DNA from: Microvirga arsenatis | GTDB lineage: Bacteria > Pseudomonadota > Alphaproteobacteria > Rhizobiales > Beijerinckiaceae | Length of the DNA stretch: 64,000 nucleotides | Reading direction: 5' to 3' | Assembly: GCF_009910705.1 (NCBI RefSeq) | Contig: NZ_JAAAXJ010000004.1 | Location: 403,417 to 467,416 of the forward strand | Part shown: positions 26,354 through 35,591 of the stretch, one piece after another | Layout of the letters: each line of letters opens with the position of its first letter | Numbering within the stretch: the stretch's first letter is position 1 | Notes under the pieces: generated by a model | The model's database searches: none | Told to the model about the DNA's origin: nothing | What the model saw: only the letters and a program-made list of their open reading frames with translations | Translations under genes and position numbers: made by a program

Positions 26354-27663
26354 TGGAACGGGATCCCCTTCCCTCGCTGCGCTCGCCGGGGATGACCACC
26401 TCGACGCAGAATCGCGTCCAAGTGGTCACCTTCGGCTGCCGGCTCAACACCTACGAGTCGGAGGCCATGCAGCGCCATGCGGAAGAGGCGGGACTCGGCG
26501 AGGTGGTGATCGTCAACACCTGCGCGGTCACGGGCGAGGCGACGCGCCAGGCGCGCCAGTCGATCCGCAGGATCGCCCGCGAGAGGCCCGGTGCGCGCAT
26601 CATCGTGACGGGCTGCGCGGCTCAAGTCGAGCCCGAGACCTTCGCGGCCATGCCTGAGGTGTCTCAGGTCGTCGGCAACCACGAGAAGATGAAGGCCGAG
26701 ACCTGGGCCGGCCTGCGCGATTTCGGCGTGGGCCTCACGGAGAAGGTTCTGGTCAACGACATCATGGCGGTGAAGGAAACCGCCGTGCACCTCATCGACG
26801 GCATGCGCGGACGCACCCGCGCCTTCGTGCAGGTGCAGAACGGCTGCGACCACCGCTGCACCTTCTGCATCATTCCCTACGGCCGCGGCAATTCCCGCTC
26901 CGTGCCCATGGGCGCGGTGGTGGAGCAGGTGCGGACCCTCGTGGAGCACGGCTCCCGGGAGGTGGTGCTCACCGGCGTCGACATCACGAGCTACGGCAAG
27001 GACCTGCCCGGCGAGCCGAAGCTCGGCACCCTGGTGAAGGGCCTGCTGCGCCACGTGCCCGAGCTGGAGCGGCTTCGGATCTCCTCCATCGACTCGGTAG
27101 AGGCGGACGACGATCTTCTCGACGTGATCGCGACCGAGCCTCGCCTGATGCCGCACCTGCATCTCTCGCTGCAGGCCGGCGACGACATGATCCTGAAGCG
27201 CATGAAGCGCCGCCATCTGCGCAAGGACGCGATTGCCTTCTGCGAGCAGGTGAAAGCCTTACGCCCCGACATGGTCTTCGGCGCCGACATCATCGCGGGC
27301 TTCCCGACCGAGACCGAGGAGATGTTCGCCCGCTCCCTGGACATCGTCGAGGAATGCGGGCTGACGCATCTGCACGTCTTCCCCTTCTCGCCCCGCCCCG
27401 GCACGCCGGCCGCGCGTATGCCGCAGGTGGCGCGCGACGTGGTGAAGGAGCGCGCAAGGCGCCTGCGCGAGAAGGGCGAGGCCGCTTTGCTGAAGCACCT
27501 GTCGGAGGAGGTCGGCGCGCGGCGCAACGTGCTCGTCGAGACGAACCGGCTCGGCCGCACGGAAGGGTTCACGCTGGTGCGGTTCGCGGGCGAGGTGACG
27601 CCGGGCGAGATCGTGCCGGTGACCATCGCCGGACACGACGGCAAGGACCTGCTGGCGGCGTGA
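26353..27663 (+). CDS. mtaB: tRNA t6A37 methylthiotransferase (radical SAM)
   Basis: 436 aa. N-terminal UPF0004 domain with Cys29, Cys57 and Cys88 for the second 4Fe-4S cluster, a radical SAM domain with Cys165-x3-Cys169-x2-Cys172 (CDHRCTFC), and a TRAM-like C-terminal tail (about 375-430, VLVETNRLGRTEGFTLVRF). MtaB converts t6A37 to ms2t6A37 in tRNAs reading ANN codons. The start at 26353 is favoured by the TGATG overlap with dapF and a GGAGGTGG site; a later Met at residue 14 is possible. Confidence 0.92.
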   Translation: MERDPLPSLRSPGMTTSTQNRVQVVTFGCRLNTYESEAMQRHAEEAGLGEVVIVNTCAVTGEATRQARQSIRRIARERPGARIIVTGCAAQVEPETFAAMPEVSQVVGNHEKMKAETWAGLRDFGVGLTEKVLVNDIMAVKETAVHLIDGMRGRTRAFVQVQNGCDHRCTFCIIPYGRGNSRSVPMGAVVEQVRTLVEHGSREVVLTGVDITSYGKDLPGEPKLGTLVKGLLRHVPELERLRISSIDSVEADDDLLDVIATEPRLMPHLHLSLQAGDDMILKRMKRRHLRKDAIAFCEQVKALRPDMVFGADIIAGFPTETEEMFARSLDIVEECGLTHLHVFPFSPRPGTPAARMPQVARDVVKERARRLREKGEAALLKHLSEEVGARRNVLVETNRLGRTEGFTLVRFAGEVTPGEIVPVTIAGHDGKDLLAA

Positions 27664-27896
27664 TGTCGGATTTTCTGAAAACAACGATCTATGTCGAGCT
27701 TCTCAATGAAGGGACGCAAGTCTGGCGACCTGTCGAGGCCATTGAGCTACGCTCGAACACCTTCGTCCTCTTGTCGTCGGATGATGCTGCCACCGAAGAG
27801 TGGCCATTCAAACCCGGTGAAATTGTCTCTTGTGAGAGCCGCGTTTTTGCGGATGGATCATCAGGGCTCGTTGCTACGGTCAAAATTGCTCAATGA
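27663..27896 (+). CDS. Small hypothetical protein coupled to mtaB
   Basis: 77 aa. The ATG overlaps the mtaB stop (TGATG). The chain is acidic, with alternating hydrophobic residues that suggest a small beta-barrel (TTIYVELLNEGTQVWRPVEA, then FKPGEIVSCESRVF). No transmembrane segment, signal or known motif. GC content is lower than in dapF-mtaB, so it may be a later addition to the operon. Confidence 0.6.
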   Translation: MSDFLKTTIYVELLNEGTQVWRPVEAIELRSNTFVLLSSDDAATEEWPFKPGEIVSCESRVFADGSSGLVATVKIAQ

Positions 27897-27946
27897 GCTG
27901 ATAAGAGCCCGCCGTATCCAGGCTTACTGACGCAACACTCCCGTGT

Positions 27947-27970
27947 CATGGCCGGGCTTGTCCCGGCCAT
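27947..27970. repeat. Dispersed palindromic repeat (GGCCGGGCTTGTCCCGGCC type)
   Basis: Twenty bases starting CATGGCCGGGCTTG are identical to 30977-30996 and inverted at 31163-31182. The unit is itself palindromic (ATGGCCGGG...CCCGGCCAT). It lies in the gap after the 77-aa gene, and a second short dyad (CACCGGC...GCCGGTG) follows at about 28010-28027. Confidence 0.8.
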
Positions 27971-28042
27971 CCCGAGTGGAAAAGCGTCGCGCTTTCCAGA
28001 AGCGAGATCACCGGCACAAGGCCGGTGATGACGAAGAGGGTG

Positions 28043-28876
28043 TCAGGTCGGACCGTCCACACCGTCTACCATGACGCCGCACGTCGACACCTGCTCCCGC
28101 ATATGCGCCGGCACCGGCGCCTCCACGAGGATCGGCGGCTTCCTCGGATAAAGCGGTACGGTCACGCTGCGGGCATGCAGGTGCAGGCCCGGTCCGCCGA
28201 AGCGCGGCGCCGTGCCGTAGATCGGATCGCCCAGGATCGGAAAGCCCGAGGCTTGGCAATGGACCCGCAGCTGATGGGTGCGGCCGGTGATCGGCCGCAA
28301 CTCGAGCAGGGTGAGGGGCTTTTCACCCTCCCCTGGAGGGGGAGGGGCAGAGCGCGTCAGCGATCCGGGGTGGGGTGGCAGCACCGACGATGGTCGTGCT
28401 TCCACCCCCTCCCGCGCCTCCGGCGCGACCTCCCCCCTCGAGGGGGAGGTGTGGCTCCGCCCCAGCACCCGCCACCGCGTCAGCGAAGGCTGGCCCTTCG
28501 GGTCCACCTTCATCCACCAGCCGCGGTCCGGCGATTTCGGGGCGAGGGGGAGGTCGATCTCGCCTTCCTCCTCCTTGGGTCCGCCCTCGACCACGGCCCA
28601 GTAGACCTTGTCGACCTCGTTCGTCCGGAACAGCTCGTTGAGGCGGGCGATGGCCTTGGGATGGCGGCCCAGCACCAGGCACCCGGAGGTATCCTTGTCG
28701 AGCCGGTGCGCGGCCTCCGGGCGGCGCGGCAGGCCGAAGCGCAAGGAATCGAGGTGATGGAACAGGGTTTCGCCGCCCTTGGGTCCCGGGTGGACGGGCA
28801 AACCGGCCGGCTTGTCGATCACGAGCATCAGGGCATCGCGATACAGCAATCGGCTCACTATCTCTTCCGCATTCAT
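28043..28876 (-). CDS. RluA-family RNA pseudouridine synthase with in-frame repeat insertion
   Basis: 277 aa from the ATG at 28876 (MNAEEIVSRLLYRDALMLVI). Catalytic Asp60 lies in AAHRLDKDTSG, and the family segments VIDKPAGLPVHPG, VDKVYWAVVEG, LLELRPITGRTHQLRVH and GDPIYG are all present. It isomerises uridine in rRNA or tRNA; the target cannot be assigned. Between RWRVLGR and TLLELRPITG, where related enzymes have only a short turn, there are about 45 extra residues rich in Pro, Ser and Gly, translated from a palindromic repeat. The frame is kept, so the protein may be functional with an added surface loop. Confidence 0.88.
   Translation of the reverse strand: MNAEEIVSRLLYRDALMLVIDKPAGLPVHPGPKGGETLFHHLDSLRFGLPRRPEAAHRLDKDTSGCLVLGRHPKAIARLNELFRTNEVDKVYWAVVEGGPKEEEGEIDLPLAPKSPDRGWWMKVDPKGQPSLTRWRVLGRSHTSPSRGEVAPEAREGVEARPSSVLPPHPGSLTRSAPPPPGEGEKPLTLLELRPITGRTHQLRVHCQASGFPILGDPIYGTAPRFGGPGLHLHARSVTVPLYPRKPPILVEAPVPAHMREQVSTCGVMVDGVDGPT
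28322..28457. repeat. Palindromic repeat inserted in the pseudouridine synthase gene
   Basis: About 135 bp with ACCCTCCCCTGGAGGGGGAG at one end and CTCCCCCTCGAGGGGGAGGT-type sequence at the other, plus an internal GGGGTGG/CCACCCC pair. Same architecture as the intergenic copies at 60126-60299 and 62402-62509. Its length is close to a multiple of three and it has no stop in the gene's frame. Confidence 0.78.
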
Positions 28877-28890
28877 GGTGCCTCGGCTAG

Positions 28891-28935
28891 AGCATCGGAC
28901 CCGAAAGTGGAACCCGCTTTCGCGATTCATCCGAT
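28891..28935. repeat. Dispersed repeat (AGCATCGGACCC type)
   Basis: Begins AGCATCGGACCCGAAAGTGG and continues with a partly complementary half. It matches the inverted copy at about 51600-51648 with few differences. Lies upstream of the pseudouridine synthase gene. Confidence 0.7.
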
Positions 28936-29022
28936 CCGACGCTTCGTGAGAGCGCATGGTTCGATGCGCGATCGGGGCATCTGCGTTAATTCAGGCACAG
29001 CGTACAAGGCAAAGCGAGACCC

Positions 29023-30366
29023 ATGGCCGAATCGAAGCCCGACAAGCCCGGATTCCTCTCCCGCCTGTTCGGGCGCAAGGCTGAGCCGGCTCCGCCCCCC
29101 GAGCCCGTGCCGGGCACCCCGCAGGCGGGGGGCGAGCCGGAGGCGATGCCCTCCCCGCCGGCGACCGGCGCGGACGATCTCGCGGCCGCTCCCTCCACCG
29201 TGACCGCCGCCTCCCCGGACACCCCGGAGGAAAGCAAGGTCCCGGCCGAACTCGCGGGCGCGGACCTCCAGCCGGTCGAGGGCCTCGATCCGGAGGGCAC
29301 CAACCCGCAGGAGCCGCTGCCCCGCGTCGCGACCGAGAGCGGCCCCGCCCTGCGCCCGGACATCACCGCCGCGGACATGGCGGTGCCCGGACCCGCCCCC
29401 GCCGAGGCAGCGCCTGCGCCCGAGGCCGCGCCCGCCCCGGCCCGCGGCTGGTGGCAGCGCCTGACGGAGGGCATGCGCCGCACCTCCTCGTCGCTCTCCG
29501 AGAGCGTCACCGGCCTCTTCACCAAGCGCCGGCTCGACGCCGCGACCCTGGAAGAGCTGGAGGATGCCCTGATCCAGGCCGATCTCGGCGTGCCCACGGC
29601 GATGCGCATCACCGAGGCGATCTCGGCCGGGCGCTACAACAAGGAGATCTCGCCGCAGGAGGTGAAGGCGATCCTGGCGAGCGAGGTGGAGAAGGTGCTC
29701 CAGCCCGTGGCGCAGCCGCTCGCCGTCGACCGCAATCAAAAACCCTTCGTCATCCTGATGGTCGGGGTGAACGGGGCCGGCAAGACCACCACCATCGGCA
29801 AGCTCTCCCAGAAATTCCGCAGCCAAGGCCTGAAGGTGATGCTCGCCGCCGGCGACACCTTCCGCGCCGCCGCCATCGAGCAGCTGAAGGTCTGGGGCGA
29901 GCGGGTCGGCGCGCCGGTGCTCGCCCGCGAGCAGGGTGCCGACGCGGCGGGCTTGGCCTATGATGCGCTCCAGGAGGCGAAGGCCAGCGGCAGCGACGTG
30001 CTGCTCATCGACACGGCCGGCCGCCTGCAGAACAAGGCCGGGCTCATGGCCGAGCTCGAAAAGATCGTGCGCGTGGTCAAGAAGTTCGATCCGAGCGCGC
30101 CGCACGCCACCCTTCTCGTGCTCGATGCCACGGTGGGCCAGAACGCGGTGAGCCAGGTGGAGCTGTTCCGGAAGGCGGCGGGCGTGACCGGCCTCGTGAT
30201 GACCAAGCTCGACGGCACGGCGCGGGGCGGCATCCTGGTGGCGCTCGCCGAAAAATTCCGCCTGCCGGTGCACTTCATCGGCGTCGGCGAGGGAGTGGAG
30301 GATCTGGAGCCATTCACCGCACGGGATTTCGCGAAAGCCATTGCCGGACTGGAAGCAACCTCATGA
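29023..30366 (+). CDS. ftsY: Signal recognition particle receptor FtsY
   Basis: 447 aa. The N-terminal 140 residues are a Pro/Ala/Glu-rich A domain for membrane association. The N domain follows (about 145-230), then the G domain with P-loop [26 protein letters not shown], and [10 protein letters not shown]. It is the membrane receptor partner of Ffh encoded at 20.2 kb. The stop overlaps the start of yciB (ATGA). Confidence 0.95.
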   Translation: MAESKPDKPGFLSRLFGRKAEPAPPPEPVPGTPQAGGEPEAMPSPPATGADDLAAAPSTVTAASPDTPEESKVPAELAGADLQPVEGLDPEGTNPQEPLPRVATESGPALRPDITAADMAVPGPAPAEAAPAPEAAPAPARGWWQRLTEGMRRTSSSLSESVTGLFTKRRLDAATLEELEDALIQADLGVPTAMRITEAISAGRYNKEISPQEVKAILASEVEKVLQPVAQPLAVDRNQKPFVILMVGVNGAGKTTTIGKLSQKFRSQGLKVMLAAGDTFRAAAIEQLKVWGERVGAPVLAREQGADAAGLAYDALQEAKASGSDVLLIDTAGRLQNKAGLMAELEKIVRVVKKFDPSAPHATLLVLDATVGQNAVSQVELFRKAAGVTGLVMTKLDGTARGGILVALAEKFRLPVHFIGVGEGVEDLEPFTARDFAKAIAGLEATS

Positions 30367-30959
30367 CCGACGAAAAGCGCCTGCCTCCCCTCCTCAAGCT
30401 CGCCCTCGAGCTCGGACCGCTCGTCCTGTTCTTCCTCGGCAATGCCTACGGGGACCGGTTCGGCTTCGCGGAAAACCAGCGCATCTTCGCCGCCACGGGA
30501 ATCTTCATCGTGGCGACGGTGATCGCCCTCGGCGTGAGCTACGTGCTCACCCGCAAGCTGCCGATCATGCCGGTGGTGTCGGGCATCGTGGTGGTGGTGT
30601 TCGGCGGGCTCACCCTGTTCCTGCAGGACGAGATCTTCATCAAGCTCAAGCCCACCATCGTGAACGCCCTGTTCGGGCTGGTGCTGCTGGGCGGCCTCTA
30701 TTTCCGCAAGCCCCTGCTCCAGATCGTGCTCGACAGCGTGTTCGAGCTCGACGCGGAGGGCTGGCGCAAGCTCACCTTCCGCTGGGCCCTGTTCTTCTTC
30801 GCGCTCGCCGCCCTCAACGAGATCGTCTGGCGCACGCAGACCACGGATTTCTGGGTGAGCTTCAAGGTCTTCGGCATCATGCCCCTCACCATCGCCTTCG
30901 CCCTCGCCCAGACGCCTCTGCTGCTGAAGCACGAGGTCAAGAAGGCGGAAGAGGTTTAG
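30363..30959 (+). CDS. yciB: Intracellular septation protein A / YciB family
   Basis: 198 aa with five to six hydrophobic segments. [19 protein letters not shown] at the N-terminus, [22 protein letters not shown] and [20 protein letters not shown] are characteristic of the YciB/IspZ family of inner membrane proteins, linked to cell elongation and septation. It is translationally coupled to ftsY by a 4-bp overlap. Confidence 0.92.
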   Translation: MTDEKRLPPLLKLALELGPLVLFFLGNAYGDRFGFAENQRIFAATGIFIVATVIALGVSYVLTRKLPIMPVVSGIVVVVFGGLTLFLQDEIFIKLKPTIVNALFGLVLLGGLYFRKPLLQIVLDSVFELDAEGWRKLTFRWALFFFALAALNEIVWRTQTTDFWVSFKVFGIMPLTIAFALAQTPLLLKHEVKKAEEV

Positions 30960-30976
30960 ACGCCCGACTTCCTCGC

Positions 30977-31182
30977 CATGGCCGGGCTTGTCCCGGGGGA
31001 TCCACGTCTTTTTACCCTCAGACCTCATCCTGAGGAGCAGCCGTCAGGCTGCGTCTCGAAGGAGGGTTCAGTGCCCTCCGGATCCTCCTTCGAGACGGTC
31101 GCTCCGCGACCTCCTCAGGATGAGGTTGAGTATATGATGACCGGGCTTGAAGGCGTGGATGGCCGGGACAAGCCCGGCCATG
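30977..31182. repeat. Nested composite of two palindromic repeat families
   Basis: Outer arms: 20 bp at 30977-30996 exactly inverted at 31163-31182, plus ATCCACG/CGTGGAT just inside. Inner arms: CCTCATCCTGAGGAG (31023-31037) inverted at 31111-31125, and CGTCTCGAAGGAGG (31052-31065) inverted at 31084-31097. The inner element looks inserted into the outer one. The gap between yciB and the cyclase gene otherwise holds nothing. Confidence 0.85.
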
Positions 31183-31204
31183 ACGGTGAAGTATGCGAGA
31201 GTCG

Positions 31205-32548
31205 TCACCCCACCGGCTTCATCAGCACCATCCTGCGCGTGACCCCCGGCAGGGGATCGCACTCCACCTCCGTCCAGAGGTCCTCCTCGCCGGCCGCCAC
31301 CACGGTTTCCCGCGAGGCGAGGAGTTCGCAGCCCGTGGTCTTCGTCGCCTGCTCGATGCGCGAGGCGATGTTGACGGTCTCGCCGACCACGGTGAATTCG
31401 AGGCGGCTCTCGTCGCCCACCACGCCGCAGAACACGTCGCCCGTATGGATGCCGATGCCGAGCCGCACCGGCGGGTCGAAGCCGCGCTTGGCGTTCCAGC
31501 GCGCGATCAGGGCGAGCAGGGTGCGGGCGCAGGCGAGCGCGCGGCGCGCATCGCCCTCCTGCGCGCCCGGCACGCCGAAGAGGATGAGCGCCCCGTCGCC
31601 GGTGAACTTGTCGATGACGCCGCCGTGCCGGGCCGCGGCGCGCAGCACGCGCCGGCGGAACGAGGTGATGAACACGGCGAGCTGCGCCGGCTCCATGGTC
31701 TCGCCGAAGGTGGTGGAGGCGCGGATGTCCACGAACATCACCGTCACCGGGATGCGCCGCCCCTGGCGCAAGGAAGCGAAGGCCTGGTCCGTGAGGATCG
31801 GCGCGAGCTCGCGCGGCAGGTAGCGGGTGAGGTTGGCCCGCAGGGTGGTCTCGCGCACCGCCCGCTCCAGCATCAGCCGCCCCTGGCGCGCCACCAGGAT
31901 CAGGATCAGGGCGGCGGCAAAGACCATGACGATGCGGACCATGTTGGCCTGCATCGAGAACAGCCCCACGATCTCGGCGAGGTCCTGCTGGCGCTCCGCC
32001 GGACTGACCAACCCGCCGCCGAAGGCGAGAAGGGACAGCCCGACGACATAGACGGCCGCCACGAAGGCCTGGAGCCGCGGCTGGTAATGGATCGCGGCGG
32101 CCCCCATGGCGATGGGCACCACCCAGACCACGGGAAAGGCGGCAAAGAGGCTGCCGGGAATCCCTAAGCCCCAATGGCTGTAGCCGAGATTGCCGAGAAT
32201 GAGGACCGCATCGAGAATGGCCGTGATATAGGGCAGCCTGGCGATGGCGATCCGCTTCGAGGCAAGCCAGGCTCCCACCCAGCCGAGGGCGCCGAACAGG
32301 ACGAGGGTGAGCTGCGCCGCATGGATCTGCTTGCGGGCCATCGGGCTGTCGAGCTCGACGCCCGCCGTGGCGAGGATGACGGCGAGCAGCAGCAGCCCGG
32401 CCGTGACCATGCGGGCGAGCCCCGCCCGCTGCAGGGCGCCGGTGTCCGCCTCGCGGATCAGCCGGTGCGTGGCGTCGCTGAGGACCGGCGTCGTGCGCAG
32501 GGTGTTGAGCAGGCCCAGGGCGGCGCGGGTGCGGGATCGGGGGGTCAC
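31205..32548 (-). CDS. Membrane-bound class III adenylate/guanylate cyclase
   Basis: About 447 aa from a GTG at 32548, preceded by AAAGGAAG; a TTG seven codons upstream (32569) is less likely. Around six transmembrane helices (about residues 45-225) form an integral sensor region, followed by a cytoplasmic class III cyclase domain (about 260-440). Metal-binding Asp residues are in [10 protein letters not shown] and [11 protein letters not shown], a Lys precedes the second (DKFTGDG), and the transition-state Asn and Arg are in [10 protein letters not shown]. The residues favour ATP over GTP but specificity is not certain. The signal it senses is unknown. Confidence 0.85.
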   Translation of the reverse strand: MTPRSRTRAALGLLNTLRTTPVLSDATHRLIREADTGALQRAGLARMVTAGLLLLAVILATAGVELDSPMARKQIHAAQLTLVLFGALGWVGAWLASKRIAIARLPYITAILDAVLILGNLGYSHWGLGIPGSLFAAFPVVWVVPIAMGAAAIHYQPRLQAFVAAVYVVGLSLLAFGGGLVSPAERQQDLAEIVGLFSMQANMVRIVMVFAAALILILVARQGRLMLERAVRETTLRANLTRYLPRELAPILTDQAFASLRQGRRIPVTVMFVDIRASTTFGETMEPAQLAVFITSFRRRVLRAAARHGGVIDKFTGDGALILFGVPGAQEGDARRALACARTLLALIARWNAKRGFDPPVRLGIGIHTGDVFCGVVGDESRLEFTVVGETVNIASRIEQATKTTGCELLASRETVVAAGEEDLWTEVECDPLPGVTRRMVLMKPVG

Positions 32549-32686
32549 GGGCTTCCTTTTGCTCCCCAAGGAGTTGTTGCGTTATGTCACTGGACTGCCC
32601 CAGCGCGCATGACGGATCCGTTACGCCACCATGAACTGCCGTTTAACCTCGGCGGCAACTCCGCACCTCACAGGAATATATGGTCC

Positions 32687-33166
32687 ATGAGCGAGAGCTT
32701 CCAGCCGATCACGATTTATGTGGATGCGGATGCCTGCCCGGTGAAGCCCGAAATCTACCGGGTGGCCGAACGGCACGGGGTGAAGGTCTTCGTGGTGTCG
32801 AATGCCTTCATGCAGGTGCCGCAGAGCCCGCTGATCGAGCGCGTGGTGGTGAGCGCAGGCTTCGACGCGGCGGACGACTGGATCGCCGAGCGCGCCGGGC
32901 GCGGCGCCGTCGTGGTCACCGCCGACATCCCGCTGGCGAGCCGCTGCGTGAAGGCGGGGGCCGAGGTGATCGGGCCGACGGGCAAGCCGTTCACGGAAGC
33001 CTCCGTCGGCATGGCGCTCGCCACCCGCAACCTGATGGAGGACCTGCGCGCCATGGGGGAGGTCTCCGGCGGGCCGAAGCCGTTTTCGGCGAAAGACCGT
33101 TCGGTTTTTCTCTCGGCGCTGGACGTGGCGATCAACCGCCTCAAGCGCGCGGGATTCGGCAACTAA
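32687..33166 (+). CDS. YaiI/YqxD family protein (DUF188)
   Basis: 159 aa. The N-terminus [20 protein letters not shown] and [13 protein letters not shown] are the signature segments of the DUF188 family, a PIN-like fold of unknown function. Conserved Asp residues (DADAC, TADIPLA) would allow metal-dependent nuclease activity, but this is unproven. It is divergent from the cyclase gene, and the last 4 bp overlap the convergent 228-aa gene. Confidence 0.85.
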   Translation: MSESFQPITIYVDADACPVKPEIYRVAERHGVKVFVVSNAFMQVPQSPLIERVVVSAGFDAADDWIAERAGRGAVVVTADIPLASRCVKAGAEVIGPTGKPFTEASVGMALATRNLMEDLRAMGEVSGGPKPFSAKDRSVFLSALDVAINRLKRAGFGN

Positions 33167-33849
33167 CAGCTTTGAGCCAGATCGGTGAGATCTTCATCCT
33201 TCACGAGATCTGGACGGTACTGGCGGACGACACGGAGAATGTTCTCTGACTTTTCCGGGAAAGGTCCCTGACAATAATTGATCTCTATCTTCTTCGGAGG
33301 AAGCGTATCGAAGAAGCGCCTCGGCCCTGTTTCGGGACCATAAAGCGTAATTCTCTTCTTCGGAGAACCGACATCGAAGCCCCAGAACTTTGTCTGATGA
33401 AGTGTTACACGGAGCTCTGTGATTGCAGACCAAGGCACGTGGTGAAAACCGCGACCGCTCCAGCCACTGACACCTTCAGGTGAGATTACGAAATCGGGTT
33501 TCTTATCAAATGCTCGGATGCCTAAAACGGCAAAGAACCGCAGGAATTTGTAGCTCGACCAAACAAGGAAGGGGATCCTGATCCAAAACGGCAGCTTCAT
33601 GAAGAGCACGAAGAGAGCCCACCCGATCAGAGCATAGATGAAGCCCCTTCTCCGCATCGAGGAATTCGAGAAATCTGGCTTCTCTGGCATCCAGTCCGGA
33701 TCCAAGCTGAACCATGCCAGGACCAGAAGCGGGACGACAGTGAGCGTGATGCTCACGGTCAGAGCAAAGGCCGAATGGGGCCGCGAAAGATAGTAGGTCT
33801 GCGTTTCAGCAGAGGTGTAAGGAATCGGACTGGAGTCGATGGCTGGCAT
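33163..33849 (-). CDS. Hypothetical membrane protein, low GC
   Basis: 228 aa. Two or three hydrophobic segments (about 28-50, 70-86 and 88-108) precede a cytoplasmic domain of about 115 residues with strands [21 protein letters not shown] and [11 protein letters not shown], which resembles a PH-like or bPH domain in outline. No family was assigned with confidence. Its GC content is well below neighbouring genes and it lacks an obvious operon partner, which suggests acquisition. Confidence 0.65.
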   Translation of the reverse strand: MPAIDSSPIPYTSAETQTYYLSRPHSAFALTVSITLTVVPLLVLAWFSLDPDWMPEKPDFSNSSMRRRGFIYALIGWALFVLFMKLPFWIRIPFLVWSSYKFLRFFAVLGIRAFDKKPDFVISPEGVSGWSGRGFHHVPWSAITELRVTLHQTKFWGFDVGSPKKRITLYGPETGPRRFFDTLPPKKIEINYCQGPFPEKSENILRVVRQYRPDLVKDEDLTDLAQSC

Positions 33850-33885
33850 AAATCACTAGAGAAGCGATGAGGCATCGCAACTCTA

Positions 33886-34464
33886 TTACCTATTCGCGAC
33901 CGTCCGCAACTTTTCCTTGAATGCCCCAAAATTCTCCGGCGTCAGGGGTCCGATATGCTTGTGGCGGATGGTGCCGTCGGGGCCGACGATGAAGGTTTCC
34001 GGCACGCCGTAGACGCCCCAGTCGATGGAGGCGCGGCCGTTGGGGTCCACGCCGACGGCGGCATAGGGGTTGCCGAGCGCCCCGAGGAAGCGGCGGGCGT
34101 TCTCCGGCTTGTCCTTCTGGTTGATGCCCACCACCCGGACGGACGGGTCCTTGGCGAGATCCACCAGCAGGGGGTGCTCCTGGCGGCAGGGCGCGCACCA
34201 GGAGGCCCAGACATTCACCACCGTGACGCGGCCCTTGAGATCCTCGTTGGAAAAGCCCGGCACGGGCTTGCCGCCCGCGGTGAGCCCTTCGAGGGGCGCG
34301 AGGCTGAAGACGGGCACGGGCTTGTTGATGAGCACGGAGGGCAGCTCGGCGGGGTTCCTGCCCGAGGTCAGCTGCACGGCGAACAGCACGGTGAGCCCGA
34401 TGAAGACGAGGGCCGGCAGCACGAAGATCAGCCGGGAGCGGGAGGGAGCGGCCGCCTCAGCCAC
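33886..34464 (-). CDS. ccmG: Cytochrome c biogenesis thioredoxin-like protein
   Basis: 192 aa (CcmG/DsbE). An N-terminal membrane anchor (about 12-31) is followed by a periplasmic thioredoxin fold with Cys90-x2-Cys93 in WASWCAPC, and GVPETFIVGPDGTIRHKH with the cis-Pro region. It keeps apocytochrome c thiols reduced for haem ligation. The start lies inside the end of ccmD (8-bp overlap). Confidence 0.94.
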   Translation of the reverse strand: MAEAAAPSRSRLIFVLPALVFIGLTVLFAVQLTSGRNPAELPSVLINKPVPVFSLAPLEGLTAGGKPVPGFSNEDLKGRVTVVNVWASWCAPCRQEHPLLVDLAKDPSVRVVGINQKDKPENARRFLGALGNPYAAVGVDPNGRASIDWGVYGVPETFIVGPDGTIRHKHIGPLTPENFGAFKEKLRTVANR

Positions 34465-34612
34465 GGCGCGACCTCCGGCCGACGCCGCGCGCCTCGAGCT
34501 CGGCGAGCGCGCGCACCTGCATGCGGTGGTCGATCACCGCGCGCAGGATCAGGCCCGCCACCACGAGCGCGGTCACGATGTAGGAGAAGGCGATGAAGAA
34601 GCCGTGCGACAT
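34457..34612 (-). CDS. ccmD: Haem exporter protein CcmD
   Basis: 51 aa. Starts MSHGFFIAFSYIVTALVVAG; one transmembrane helix (about 6-26) followed by a basic cytoplasmic tail with RALAELEARG, the normal CcmD layout. It stabilises the CcmABCE haem-release complex. The gene is 5 bp downstream of the ccmC stop and overlaps ccmG by 8 bp. Confidence 0.9.
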   Translation of the reverse strand: MSHGFFIAFSYIVTALVVAGLILRAVIDHRMQVRALAELEARGVGRRSRRG

Positions 34613-34617
34613 GGGTG

Positions 34618-35358
34618 TCAGGCCGCCTGTGCGTCGAGGCGCTCGGCCTCGAGGATGGTGAGCGTGCGCACCCGGCGCCGCAGGATCTCCGTGCGCATGC
34701 CGGCAAGGTGCAGGGCGACGCCCGTGAGGGTGAAGCCCACGGCCACGATGAGCAGCGGCACGAGCATGGAGGTGTGGATCGTCGGCCCGTCGATGCGGAA
34801 CACGGAGGCCGGCTGGTGCAGGGTGTTCCACCAGTCGACGGAAAACTTCACGATGGGCACGTTCACCGCACCCACGAGGGTAAGGATCGAAACCGCCCGG
34901 GCGGCCCGGTTCGGCTCCTCGATGGCCCGCCACAGCGCGAGAATGCCGAGATAGATCAGCAGCATCACCAGCATGGAGGTGAGGCGCGCGTCCCACTGCC
35001 AGTAGGTGCCCCACATGGGCTTGCCCCAGAGCGAGCCGGTGACGAGGCAGATCAGCGTGAACGCCGCGCCGATGGGAGCGGCGGCCTTCTGCGACACGTC
35101 CGCCAGCGGATGGCGCCACACGAGGGTGCCCAGCGCGGACGAGGCCATGACCATGTAGAAGAACAGGGACAGCCAGGCCGCCGGCACGTGCAGGTACATG
35201 ATCTTGACCGTCTCGCCCTGCTGGTAGTCGGCGGGGGCGACGAACCAGACCATGTAGAGGCCTGCGGCCACGAGAAGCGCGGCGAGGCCCCCCACCCATG
35301 GCAGGAGCGTGCCGCTGAGGCTCATGAAGCGGGTCGGATTGGCAAGCTCTCGGATCAT
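34618..35358 (-). CDS. ccmC: Haem exporter membrane protein CcmC
   Basis: 246 aa with six transmembrane helices. The tryptophan-rich periplasmic WWD motif is seen in PMWGTYWQWDARLTSML, and His residues are positioned on both sides for haem contacts. CcmC loads haem onto CcmE. First gene of ccmC-ccmD-ccmG. The partner genes ccmA and ccmB are 5.7 kb away on the same strand, with unrelated genes between. Confidence 0.94.
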   Translation of the reverse strand: MIRELANPTRFMSLSGTLLPWVGGLAALLVAAGLYMVWFVAPADYQQGETVKIMYLHVPAAWLSLFFYMVMASSALGTLVWRHPLADVSQKAAAPIGAAFTLICLVTGSLWGKPMWGTYWQWDARLTSMLVMLLIYLGILALWRAIEEPNRAARAVSILTLVGAVNVPIVKFSVDWWNTLHQPASVFRIDGPTIHTSMLVPLLIVAVGFTLTGVALHLAGMRTEILRRRVRTLTILEAERLDAQAA

Positions 35359-35591
35359 GGGCTCGATGTAGCGGTCTCGGGGGAGGCCTGCAACGTGGAG
35401 ATCATCGCAGGGCCAATAACGTTTTCGCCAGGATTTGGGCTTTTAGCGGGTTTGCGCGGGTTTGAGCATTCCGGAAATGTCCGTAGGGCATGGCGCCGTG
35501 CCCTTCCCCTCGCGGGCAGGAAAGAAACGGCCCGCCTTTCATTCGCCATCCGGACGGGCCTATAGTCTCGCATCTCTGTTGCGGAGCGACC

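Noticed and set aside
28025..29203. A 392-codon + strand frame over the pseudouridine synthase
   Set aside because: It is antisense to a gene with conserved catalytic motifs and runs through repeats; no domain is visible.
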